Source: DATDRS01 sp035291605 (GTDB taxonomy: Bacteria > Chloroflexota > Anaerolineae > Anaerolineales > UBA6663). Taken from it: a DNA stretch of 5,774 bases. The notes under the pieces are model-generated. The model was not told the origin of the DNA and did no database searches. It worked only from the letters and a program-made list of their open reading frames with translations. Positions 1-4,728 of this stretch are shown in pieces (the stretch's first letter is position 1; the number at the start of each line of letters is the position of its first letter). Location of the stretch: contig DATDRS010000292.1 in the NCBI GenBank assembly GCA_035291605.1, positions 1-5,774 on the forward strand, written 5' to 3'. The position numbers and the translations under genes are program-made.

Positions 1-1
1 G

Positions 2-199
2 GGCGGGGCGGGGCGGTTGGAGCATTTTGCGGAAGTGCTGACAGATGGGAAAGCCGACGCGGCGCTGGCGGCCTCGCTGTTTCATGACAAGGTCTTGACG
101 ATTGGGGAAGTGAAGCGCTATCTGGCAGAGCGCGGGGTGCCGGTCAGGCTGCCTCATCTCCCTGACTTGGAGGTTACCAGTGGAACTCAAGTGGGATGA
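2..199 (+). CDS. hisF: Imidazole glycerol phosphate synthase subunit HisF, C-terminal fragment (5' end outside window)
   Basis: HisF is the cyclase subunit of imidazole glycerol phosphate synthase. It takes ammonia from HisH and converts PRFAR to IGP and AICAR in histidine synthesis. The reading frame is open from base 2, so only the last 65 residues are present. They begin GGAGRLEHF, the Gly-rich phosphate-binding turn late in the (beta/alpha)8 barrel. They continue with DGKADAALAASLFH and a helix rich in charged residues (IGEVKRYLAERGVPVR), all typical of the HisF C-terminus. The TTG at 17 is an internal Leu codon, not the start. A short tail (LPHLPDLEV...) extends past the usual family end and overlaps hisI by 20 bases, which suggests translational coupling. 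Identification rests on recognising the family C-terminal motifs. Confidence 0.93.
   Translation, partial: GGAGRLEHFAEVLTDGKADAALAASLFHDKVLTIGEVKRYLAERGVPVRLPHLPDLEVTSGTQVG
169..174 (+). promoter_or_regulatory. Shine-Dalgarno site deciding the hisI GTG start
   Basis: GGAGGT lies 5 bases before the GTG at 180, inside the hisF coding region. It is the best ribosome binding site in the area and supports the GTG as the hisI start. No ATG in this frame lies near enough to give the conserved N-terminus. Confidence 0.75.
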
Positions 200-512
200 A
201 CGCGGCTTGATCCCGGCGGTCGTGCAAGACGATGACACGGGGGAGGTGCTGATGGTCGCCTGGATGAACGCCGATTCGCTGAACCGCACGCGCTCGACCG
301 GCCAAGCCTGGTTCTGGAGCCGCAGCCGCGCCGAGATGTGGCGCAAAGGCGCGACGAGCGGCAATACGATGCGTATCAGGCAAATCCGCATAGACTGCGA
401 CGGGGATACGCTTCTGCTCCGGGTGACCCCATCCGGGCCAGCCTGTCACACTGGGGAACGCACTTGTTTCTACCGGACCCTCCCTGCCCCTGGCGGGAAT
501 GGGGGCGATTGA
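180..512 (+). CDS. hisI: Phosphoribosyl-AMP cyclohydrolase (HisI)
   Basis: HisI is a cytosolic metalloenzyme that hydrolyses the adenine ring of phosphoribosyl-AMP, the third step of histidine synthesis. The 110-residue product is a normal length for stand-alone HisI and shows the family blocks in order: GLIPAVVQD (9-17), VLMVAWMN (23-30), FWSRSR then W-KGATSGN (45-62), DCDGD (72-76) and GPACHTGERTCFY (86-98). D72, D74 and D76 are the expected Mg-binding aspartates. C73, C89 and C96 are the expected Zn ligands, so all key residues are present. The start is GTG, chosen for the GGAGGT upstream and because it gives the usual short N-terminus. It overlaps hisF by 20 bases, and hisE begins 2 bases after its stop. 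In many bacteria HisI and HisE are fused; here they are separate. Confidence 0.95.
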   Translation: MELKWDERGLIPAVVQDDDTGEVLMVAWMNADSLNRTRSTGQAWFWSRSRAEMWRKGATSGNTMRIRQIRIDCDGDTLLLRVTPSGPACHTGERTCFYRTLPAPGGNGGD

Positions 513-514
513 CC

Positions 515-877
515 ATGAACCTCAACCGTCTTTTTGAGATTATCCTCGCTCGCCGGGAAAACCCGCCCCCAGGCTCGTACACGGCCCGGCTGTTTGCCGC
601 AGGCGAAGACGAAATTGTGAAAAAAGTCGGGGAGGAAGCCGTCGAGGTCATCCTCGCTGTCAAAGGGCAGGGGGATGAGCGGGTAATCTCCGAGGTGGCC
701 GACCTCTTCTATCATACCCTGGTCCTGCTCGCGGCGCGGGGCCTGACGCTGGCGGATGTAGAGGCAGAATTGGAGCGGAGGCATGCCTCACCCCTCTCCC
801 CGGCGCTTCGCGCCACCCCTTCCCCCTCTCCTGAACGGAGTTCAGGAGAAGGGGCAGGGGCAAAGGGTGGGAGGTGA
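515..877 (+). CDS. hisE: Phosphoribosyl-ATP pyrophosphohydrolase (HisE) with a repeat-derived C-terminal tail
   Basis: HisE removes pyrophosphate from phosphoribosyl-ATP, the second step of histidine synthesis, using an all-alpha MazG-like fold. The product is 120 residues. Residues 1-90 are a full HisE domain: SYTARLF (21-27), KKVGEEAVEVILA (36-48), SEVADLFYHTLVLL (59-72) and a final helix ending LERRH. The Mg-binding pattern E40-E41-x-x-E44 with E60-x-x-D63 is intact. Residues 91-120 (bases 785-874) are Pro/Ser/Gly/Ala-rich, unlike the family, and coincide with a C/G-rich inverted repeat, so they are probably read-through into an inserted element. The ATG at 515 is chosen because it starts the conserved N-terminus 2 bases after hisI. 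An in-frame ATG at 338 would add 59 residues that are only hisI in another frame. The ribosome binding site is weak (G-run at 501-505), consistent with coupling to hisI. Confidence 0.94.
   Translation: MNLNRLFEIILARRENPPPGSYTARLFAAGEDEIVKKVGEEAVEVILAVKGQGDERVISEVADLFYHTLVLLAARGLTLADVEAELERRHASPLSPALRATPSPSPERSSGEGAGAKGGR
785..875. repeat. C/G-rich inverted-repeat element overlapping the hisE 3' end
   Basis: The core is a perfect 9-base inverted repeat, CTCCTGAAC (828-836) and GTTCAGGAG (840-848) around GGA. It extends outward with few mismatches: CCCC at 822-825 against GGGG at 851-854, then CCCCT at 816-820 against AGGGG at 856-860. A second small hairpin, GGCGC-TTC-GCGCC, lies at 802-814. 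The flanks are a C-rich strand (about 789-801) and a G-rich strand (about 864-874). No T-run follows, so it is a poor intrinsic terminator. The shape resembles dispersed C-rich/G-rich palindromic intergenic elements seen in some GC-rich genomes. Whether it is multicopy here cannot be seen from one window. Confidence 0.75.
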
Positions 878-928
878 AGTTAGACACTTTACCCTAAACC
901 CACTCGTAACCTTCTCGCATCTTGTACG

Positions 929-957
929 GTGCAACTGGACGTGAAATCTCTTACAAT
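929..957 (+). promoter_or_regulatory. Possible sigma-70-type promoter for the ilv leader and operon
   Basis: TACAAT at 952-957 matches five of six positions of the -10 consensus. With a 17-base spacer the -35 position falls on GTGCAA (929-934), a poor match. TTGTAC at 922-927 is a better -35 but 24 bases away, which is too far. Initiation would fall near 963-966, about 13-16 bases before the leader ATG at 979. It is the only plausible promoter seen between hisE and the leader ORF. The call is tentative because of the weak -35. Confidence 0.4.
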
Positions 958-978
958 CGCCCCCAATATCTGATTACC

Positions 979-1092
979 ATGATCGCCACTTTTGCCAGCC
1001 TTTTCGTCCTCATTATCGTCCTCCTTATCGAGGTTCTCGTCGAGAACCTTTTTCCGGTTGGGCTGGCGACAGTAACAGTCAAGCACAAGTAG
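979..1092 (+). CDS. ilvL: Branched-chain amino-acid leader peptide (attenuator ORF), 37 residues
   Basis: This small ORF runs from ATG 979 to TAG 1090-1092. Of its 37 residues, 18 are Leu (7), Val (7) or Ile (4). The core at residues 8-21, LFVLIIVLLIEVLV, is 12 of 14 branched-chain. It sits directly upstream of a strong intrinsic terminator and of ilvD, as the ilv leader peptide does in enterobacteria. By that analogy it is a sensor: ribosomes stall on its Leu/Val/Ile codons when charged tRNA is short, which changes RNA folding and lets transcription enter ilvD. No Shine-Dalgarno sequence is visible before the ATG; if the promoter proposed just upstream is right, the 5' UTR is only about 15 bases. 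The symbol is by function, not by sequence homology. The alternative is a small single-span membrane protein, made less likely by the matching RNA structures and position. Confidence 0.78.
   Translation: MIATFASLFVLIIVLLIEVLVENLFPVGLATVTVKHK
994..1067 (+). promoter_or_regulatory. Attenuator segments 1 and 2 (protector pairing)
   Basis: GCCAGCC at 994-1000 (segment 1, leader codons 6-8) is the exact reverse complement of GGCTGGC at 1061-1067 (segment 2). T992-A1069 and a T993-G1068 wobble can extend the stem. This pairing would sequester segment 2, block the antiterminator and so favour the terminator. A ribosome stalled on the early Leu/Val/Ile codons would cover segment 1 and free segment 2. 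The pairing is seen in sequence; the role is inferred from classical attenuators. Confidence 0.6.
1031..1049 (+). promoter_or_regulatory. Perfect hairpin inside the leader ORF, possible pause hairpin
   Basis: AGGTTCTC (1031-1038) and GAGAACCT (1042-1049) form a perfect 8-base stem with a GTC triloop. It lies in leader codons 18-24, just after the densest Leu/Val/Ile stretch, and nests inside the segment 1:2 stem. In known attenuators an early hairpin pauses RNA polymerase until the first ribosome catches up. That role here is inference. Confidence 0.6.
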
Positions 1093-1133
1093 CACCAAAT
1101 TTTGACACACTGAGACCTGAGAGCCGCCCAACC
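1056..1133 (+). promoter_or_regulatory. Antiterminator: segment 2 pairs with terminator 5' arm (segment 3)
   Basis: GGTTGGGC (1056-1063) is exactly complementary to GCCCAACC (1126-1133). After one bulged base (T1064), GGC (1065-1067) pairs with GCC (1123-1125), giving 11 base pairs. The segment 3 bases are nearly the whole 5' arm of the terminator stem plus part of its loop, so this structure and the terminator cannot coexist. Segment 2 lies in leader codons 26-30, downstream of the main stall codons, so it would be exposed when the ribosome stalls and disturbed when translation continues to the stop. The complementarity is seen directly; the switching role is inferred. Confidence 0.72.
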
Positions 1134-1151
1134 AGATGGGCGGCTTTTTTT
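1122..1151 (+). terminator. Intrinsic terminator of the ilv attenuator
   Basis: AGCCGCCCA (1122-1130) and TGGGCGGCT (1137-1145) form a perfect 9-base GC-rich stem with loop ACCAGA, followed by a run of seven T (1145-1151). This is a textbook rho-independent terminator. It ends 19 bases before the ilvD ATG and about 30 bases after the leader stop. It is too far from hisE, with an intervening promoter-like sequence and leader ORF, to be simply the his operon terminator, although it could also stop his read-through. Confidence 0.9.
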
Positions 1152-1170
1152 AGCTTACTCAAAGCGCTCT

Positions 1171-2847
1171 ATGGCCTCTGACCTCAAACCCCGCAGCCGC
1201 GCCATCACCGACGGCCCCAGCCGTGCGCCCGCACGCTCTATGCTCAAAGCCGTCGGGTTCACCGACGATGACCTGCGCCGCCCCATCATCGGCGTTGCCA
1301 ACACATGGATCGAGATCGGCCCGTGCAACTTTCACCTACGCCGACTGGCTGCCAAGGTGAAAGAGGGCATCCGCGCCGCGGGCGGCACGCCGATGGAATT
1401 CAACACCGTCTCCATCTCCGATGGGATCACGATGGGCGCGGAGGGGATGAAGACCTCGCTCATCAGCCGCGAGATCATCGCGGACTCGATTGAACTCGTC
1501 GCGCGCGGCAACCACTTTGATGCGCTCGTCGGCATCTCTGGGTGCGACAAGACCAATCCCGGCGTCGTCATGGCCCTCGCCCGCCTCGACATCCCTGGCC
1601 TGGTGCTCTACGGCGGCTCCATCGCCCCCGGTCATTACGAGGGCCGCGACCTCACCATTCAAGATGTGTTCGAGGCGGTGGGCGCGCATGGGCGCGGCAA
1701 GATCAGCGCCGAACAACTCCAGGCCATCGAGGACGCGGCCTGTCCCGGCGCGGGCGCGTGTGGCGGGCAGTTCACTGCCAACACGATGTCCACCGTCATG
1801 GAGTTCCTCGGCATCTCGCCCCTGGGCAGCAACAGCATCCCGGCGATGGCCGCCGAAAAAGACGAAGCGGCGTTTGCCGCTGGTCAACGCGTGATGGAAC
1901 TCCTCGGCCGTGATCTCCGGCCCTCCCAAATCATCACCCGCGAATCCATTGAAAACGCCATCGCCGCCGTGGCGGCGACCGGCGGCTCGACCAACGCCGT
2001 CCTGCATCTGCTCGCGATTGCGCACGAGGCCGGGATCGCGTTGAGCCTTGACGACTTTGACCGCATCAGCGCGCGTACCCCGCTGATCGTTGACCTGAAA
2101 CCCGGTGGCCGCTTTGTGGCGAACGATCTCTACAAAGCCGGCGGCATTCAACTTGTCGCCAGGCGGTTGCTTGATGGCGGCTACCTTCACGCCGATGCCG
2201 TGACGGTCACCAGCAAGACCATCGGTGAGGAGGCACGAGCGGCGCAAGAGACGCCGGGGCAGGAAGTGGTCCTCCCGTTGGACAGGCCCCTCAAGCCGAA
2301 TGGCGGGCTGGTGATCCTGAAGGGCAACCTCGTGCCTGAGGGTTGCGTGGTCAAAATCGCCGGGCACAACATGCTCTACCATCGTGGCCCGGCGCGCATT
2401 TTCGACCGCGAAGAGGATGCGTTCGCCGCCGTGCAGAATGGGGCGATCCAAGCAGGTGATGTGGTCGTCATCCGCTACGAAGGCCCGAAGGGCGGCCCCG
2501 GCATGCGCGAGATGCTCGGCGTGACGGCGGCCATCGTCGGCGCGGGGTTGGGGGACTCTGTGGCCCTGCTCACCGATGGGCGTTTTTCCGGCGCAACACA
2601 CGGTCTCATGGCTGGTCATGTGGCCCCTGAGGCTGCGCGGGGCGGCCCTATTGCCGTCGTGCACGACGGCGACGCGATCACGTTCGACGTGAACGCTCGC
2701 CGCCTCGACGTGGAAATCTCAGACGGCGAGTTGAAAGCCCGCTTGAGCCAATGGCGGCCGCCTGATCCGCGCTACAGGACGGGAGTCATGGCGAAGTATG
2801 CGAACTCGGTGTCGTCGGCATCGTCAGGAGCGGTTACTGGGGCGTGA
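1171..2847 (+). CDS. ilvD: Dihydroxyacid dehydratase (IlvD)
   Basis: IlvD dehydrates 2,3-dihydroxy-isovalerate and 2,3-dihydroxy-3-methylvalerate to the 2-oxo acids that precede valine/leucine and isoleucine, in the cytosol. The 558-residue product is full length. It opens with the family N-terminus SRAITDGPSRAPARSMLKAVGF (residues 9-30), which fixes the start at 1171. Fe-S ligands are expected at C52 (GPCN), C125 (SGCDKTNPG) and C197 (GAGACGGQFT). A Cys in the GPCN position is typical of the short [2Fe-2S] class rather than the E. coli [4Fe-4S] type. K126 of CDK is the usual carbamylated Mg ligand. The second signature LLTDGRFSGATHG (466-478) carries the catalytic Ser at 473. No Shine-Dalgarno sequence is visible; the ATG is 19 bases after the terminator T-run. 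The last 15 or so residues are a low-complexity Ser/Ala/Val tail. Confidence 0.97.
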   Translation: MASDLKPRSRAITDGPSRAPARSMLKAVGFTDDDLRRPIIGVANTWIEIGPCNFHLRRLAAKVKEGIRAAGGTPMEFNTVSISDGITMGAEGMKTSLISREIIADSIELVARGNHFDALVGISGCDKTNPGVVMALARLDIPGLVLYGGSIAPGHYEGRDLTIQDVFEAVGAHGRGKISAEQLQAIEDAACPGAGACGGQFTANTMSTVMEFLGISPLGSNSIPAMAAEKDEAAFAAGQRVMELLGRDLRPSQIITRESIENAIAAVAATGGSTNAVLHLLAIAHEAGIALSLDDFDRISARTPLIVDLKPGGRFVANDLYKAGGIQLVARRLLDGGYLHADAVTVTSKTIGEEARAAQETPGQEVVLPLDRPLKPNGGLVILKGNLVPEGCVVKIAGHNMLYHRGPARIFDREEDAFAAVQNGAIQAGDVVVIRYEGPKGGPGMREMLGVTAAIVGAGLGDSVALLTDGRFSGATHGLMAGHVAPEAARGGPIAVVHDGDAITFDVNARRLDVEISDGELKARLSQWRPPDPRYRTGVMAKYANSVSSASSGAVTGA

Positions 2848-2895
2848 TCACTGACCCCTTGTTTCTGAAGTGACCTGTGATCAGTGATCAGTCAC
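2845..2895. repeat. Inverted repeat with tandem GTGATCA heptamers between ilvD and ilvB
   Basis: TGATCACTGA (2845-2854, starting with the ilvD stop codon) is a perfect inverted repeat of TCAGTGATCA (2881-2890), with 26 bases between. The right arm is two tandem GTGATCA heptamers (2877-2883 and 2884-2890) followed by a partial GTCAC. There is no T-run, so it does not look like a terminator. It occupies most of the 64-base ilvD-ilvB spacer and ends 7 bases before the ilvB ribosome binding site. Confidence 0.7.
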
Positions 2896-2902
2896 CAGGT
2901 GC

Positions 2903-2908
2903 GGAGGA
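2903..2908 (+). promoter_or_regulatory. Shine-Dalgarno site for ilvB
   Basis: GGAGGA lies 3 bases before the ATG at 2912. It is a strong site although the spacing is a little short, and it fixes the start at the conserved N-terminus MKRTGAQIVWE. Confidence 0.75.
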
Positions 2909-2911
2909 ACC

Positions 2912-4651
2912 ATGAAAAGAACTGGCGCGCAAATCGTTTGGGAATGTCTGGTTCGGGAGGGCGTGGGCACCCTCTTCGGATACCCGGGCGGGGCAATCCT
3001 GCCGACGTACGACGCGATGCTCGATTACCCGGTGCATCACGTTCTCGTGCGCCACGAGCAGGGGGCGACGCACATGGCCGACGGCTACGCCCGCGCCTCG
3101 GGCAAGGTTGGCGTGGCGATGGCCACCTCGGGGCCAGGCGCGACGAACATGGTGACGGGCATTGCGACGGCGATGATGGACTCTTCGCCCATCGTGTGCA
3201 TCACCGGGCAGGTGGGGAGCAAGCTCATCGGCTACGATGCGTTTCAGGAGACGGACGTGACGGGCGTCACGCTGCCGATCACAAAGCACAACTATCTGGT
3301 GACACGCGCCGAGGACATCGCCCGCACGTTCCGCGAGGCGTTCTACATCGCGGCGAGCGGCCGGCCCGGCCCGGTGCTGATTGACATCACCAAAGACGCT
3401 CAGCAGGCCACGTGCGAATTTGACTGGGAGGCGGCCGCGCCGCGTCTGCCCGGCTATCGCCCCGACCTGCGCGCCCTTCCCTCGGAGTATCAGAGAGCCA
3501 TTGATCTGATCCGATCCGCCAAACGCCCGCTGATCCTGGCAGGCCACGGGGTCACGTTGTCGGGCGCGATGAAGGTCGTGCGTGAGTTCGCCGAGAAGAC
3601 CAACACGCCCGTGGCGCTGACGTTGCTCGGCCTCGACGGCTTCCCCGCCTCGCACTCGCTCAACCTGGGCATGATGGGCATGCACGGCGAGGCCTGGGTC
3701 AACAACGCCATTCAGCAGGCGGACCTGCTCCTGGCCTTCGGGATGCGCTTCGACGACCGCGTGACGGGCAACGTGAAGACCTACGCCGTCAACGCGCGGA
3801 AGATCCACATCGAGATTGACCCCTCCGAGATCAACAAAAACGTGCACGTGGACGTGGGCCTGGTGGGCGACCTGCGCGAGGTGCTGGAGGAATTGCTCCC
3901 GCGCCTCCCCGGATGCGACCACGCCGACTGGTTGGCTCACATCAACGCGATGAAGGGCGATTCGGCGGTGCGCGACATCCAGAACCTGCCGGATACGGGC
4001 CACCTCTACGCCGCGCACGTCATCAACGACCTGTGGCGGCTGACCGAGGGCAAAGCCGTCGTCGTCACCGACGTCGGCCAGCACCAGATGTGGGAAGCGC
4101 AGTACTACCGGCACGAACAGCCGCGTTCGCTCATCACCTCGGGCGGCCTCGGCACCATGGGCTTTGCGCTCCCGGCGGCGATCGGCGCGAAGTTCGCCTG
4201 TCCCAACGAGGAAGTCTGGGTGGTCGCGGGCGACGGCGGTTTCCAGATGACGATGCCGGAACTGGCGACCGCCGTGCAGGAAGGCGTCAAGGTCAATATT
4301 GCCATCATCAACAATGGCTATCTCGGCATGGTGCGCCAGTGGCAGGAGTTTTTCTACGAGCGGCGCTACGCCGCCACGCCGATGCTCAGCCCGGATTTTG
4401 TGAAAGTGGCCGAGGCCTACGGCTTGAAAGGCATCCGGGTCACCGAACGTTCACAGACCGCGGCGGCGGTTGAAGATGCGCGCACGGATCCCGGCACGGC
4501 GCTCATTGACTTCCGCGTCGAGCAGGAGGACTCGGTCTTCCCCATGGTGCCGGCCGGAGCGGATCTGCACGCCATGATCCGCCGCCCTGCCCCGAAGGTG
4601 AACGTGATGGTGGAGACGGGAGCGGACCGAGAGTGGGAACTGGCGAAGTGA
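2912..4651 (+). CDS. ilvB: Acetolactate synthase (acetohydroxyacid synthase), large catalytic subunit
   Basis: This is the ThDP-, Mg- and FAD-dependent enzyme that condenses two pyruvates to acetolactate, or pyruvate with 2-oxobutyrate to acetohydroxybutyrate, the committed step of branched-chain synthesis. The 579-residue product is full length without a transit peptide. The N-terminal ThDP domain has FGYPGGAILP (22-31), the catalytic Glu at E49 (RHEQGATHMADGYAR) and TSGPGATN (72-79). The FAD-binding central domain follows, with GMRFDDRVTG (277-286). The C-terminal ThDP domain has GGLGTMGFALPAAIGAK (411-427) and the metal-diphosphate motif GDG (440-442) through NNGYLGM (467-473), then RQWQEFFYERRY. 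These features separate it from catabolic AlsS-type enzymes, as does the adjacent ilvN. Position 102 (QVGSK) has Gly where plant and many bacterial enzymes have Pro at a known herbicide-contact site. Start is supported by GGAGGA upstream. Confidence 0.97.
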   Translation: MKRTGAQIVWECLVREGVGTLFGYPGGAILPTYDAMLDYPVHHVLVRHEQGATHMADGYARASGKVGVAMATSGPGATNMVTGIATAMMDSSPIVCITGQVGSKLIGYDAFQETDVTGVTLPITKHNYLVTRAEDIARTFREAFYIAASGRPGPVLIDITKDAQQATCEFDWEAAAPRLPGYRPDLRALPSEYQRAIDLIRSAKRPLILAGHGVTLSGAMKVVREFAEKTNTPVALTLLGLDGFPASHSLNLGMMGMHGEAWVNNAIQQADLLLAFGMRFDDRVTGNVKTYAVNARKIHIEIDPSEINKNVHVDVGLVGDLREVLEELLPRLPGCDHADWLAHINAMKGDSAVRDIQNLPDTGHLYAAHVINDLWRLTEGKAVVVTDVGQHQMWEAQYYRHEQPRSLITSGGLGTMGFALPAAIGAKFACPNEEVWVVAGDGGFQMTMPELATAVQEGVKVNIAIINNGYLGMVRQWQEFFYERRYAATPMLSPDFVKVAEAYGLKGIRVTERSQTAAAVEDARTDPGTALIDFRVEQEDSVFPMVPAGADLHAMIRRPAPKVNVMVETGADREWELAK

Positions 4652-4653
4652 CG

Positions 4654-4716
4654 GCTGATTTTTGAGTGTTGATTGCTCATGGGCTGTCAATCAGAAATCG
4701 GCAATCAACAATCAGC
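4654..4716. repeat. Compound inverted repeat and CAATCAG-like heptamers between ilvB and ilvN
   Basis: GTTGATTGC (4668-4676) pairs perfectly with GCAATCAAC (4701-4709). Outside it GCTGATT (4654-4660) pairs with AATCAGC (4710-4716), leaving a 7-base bulge on the left arm. The right half is four tandem heptamers at 4688-4715: CAATCAG, AAATCGG, CAATCAA, CAATCAG. No T-run follows. The repeat fills most of the 77-base spacer and stops 3 bases before the ilvN ribosome binding site. Confidence 0.72.
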
Positions 4717-4719
4717 ACT

Positions 4720-4725
4720 GGAGGG
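4720..4725 (+). promoter_or_regulatory. Shine-Dalgarno site deciding the ilvN start
   Basis: GGAGGG lies 3 bases before the ATG at 4729. It rules against the in-frame upstream alternative at 4666, which would translate the intergenic repeat into 21 extra residues with no family similarity. Confidence 0.75.
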
Positions 4726-4728
4726 CTC

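Noticed and set aside
1..16. GGGCG-type simple repeat at the window start
   Set aside because: Read in the hisF frame these bases encode the conserved GGAG turn, so the repeat is ordinary coding sequence.
338..514. Longer hisE starting at ATG 338
   Set aside because: The extra 59 residues are an alternate frame of hisI and do not resemble HisE.
816..860. his operon terminator at the hisE 3' end
   Set aside because: The hairpin is strong, but it lies inside the coding region and no T-run follows on the + strand, so it is better described as a repeat.
889..1131. Minus-strand 80-codon ORF in the hisE-ilvD gap
   Set aside because: Its Asp/Glu/Lys-rich centre is just the antisense of the Leu/Val/Ile leader codons. 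The + strand leader has a coherent context and this ORF does not.
878..1170. T-box riboswitch before ilvD
   Set aside because: No T-box consensus (AGGGTGG-ACCGCG-like) is present upstream of the terminator; the antiterminator is instead formed with the leader coding sequence.
1336..2664. Long minus-strand ORF (442 codons) opposite ilvD
   Set aside because: It is antisense to an intact ilvD, rich in His/Arg/Gly as expected from a GC-rich shadow frame, and shows no recognisable domain.
2888..4114. Long minus-strand ORF (408 codons) opposite ilvB
   Set aside because: It lies antisense to an intact ilvB, its composition is His/Val/Arg-rich shadow sequence, and it has no family motif.
4666..4728. 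Longer ilvN starting at 4666
   Set aside because: It would translate the intergenic heptamer repeat; the ATG at 4729 has a clear GGAGGG site and the family N-terminus.
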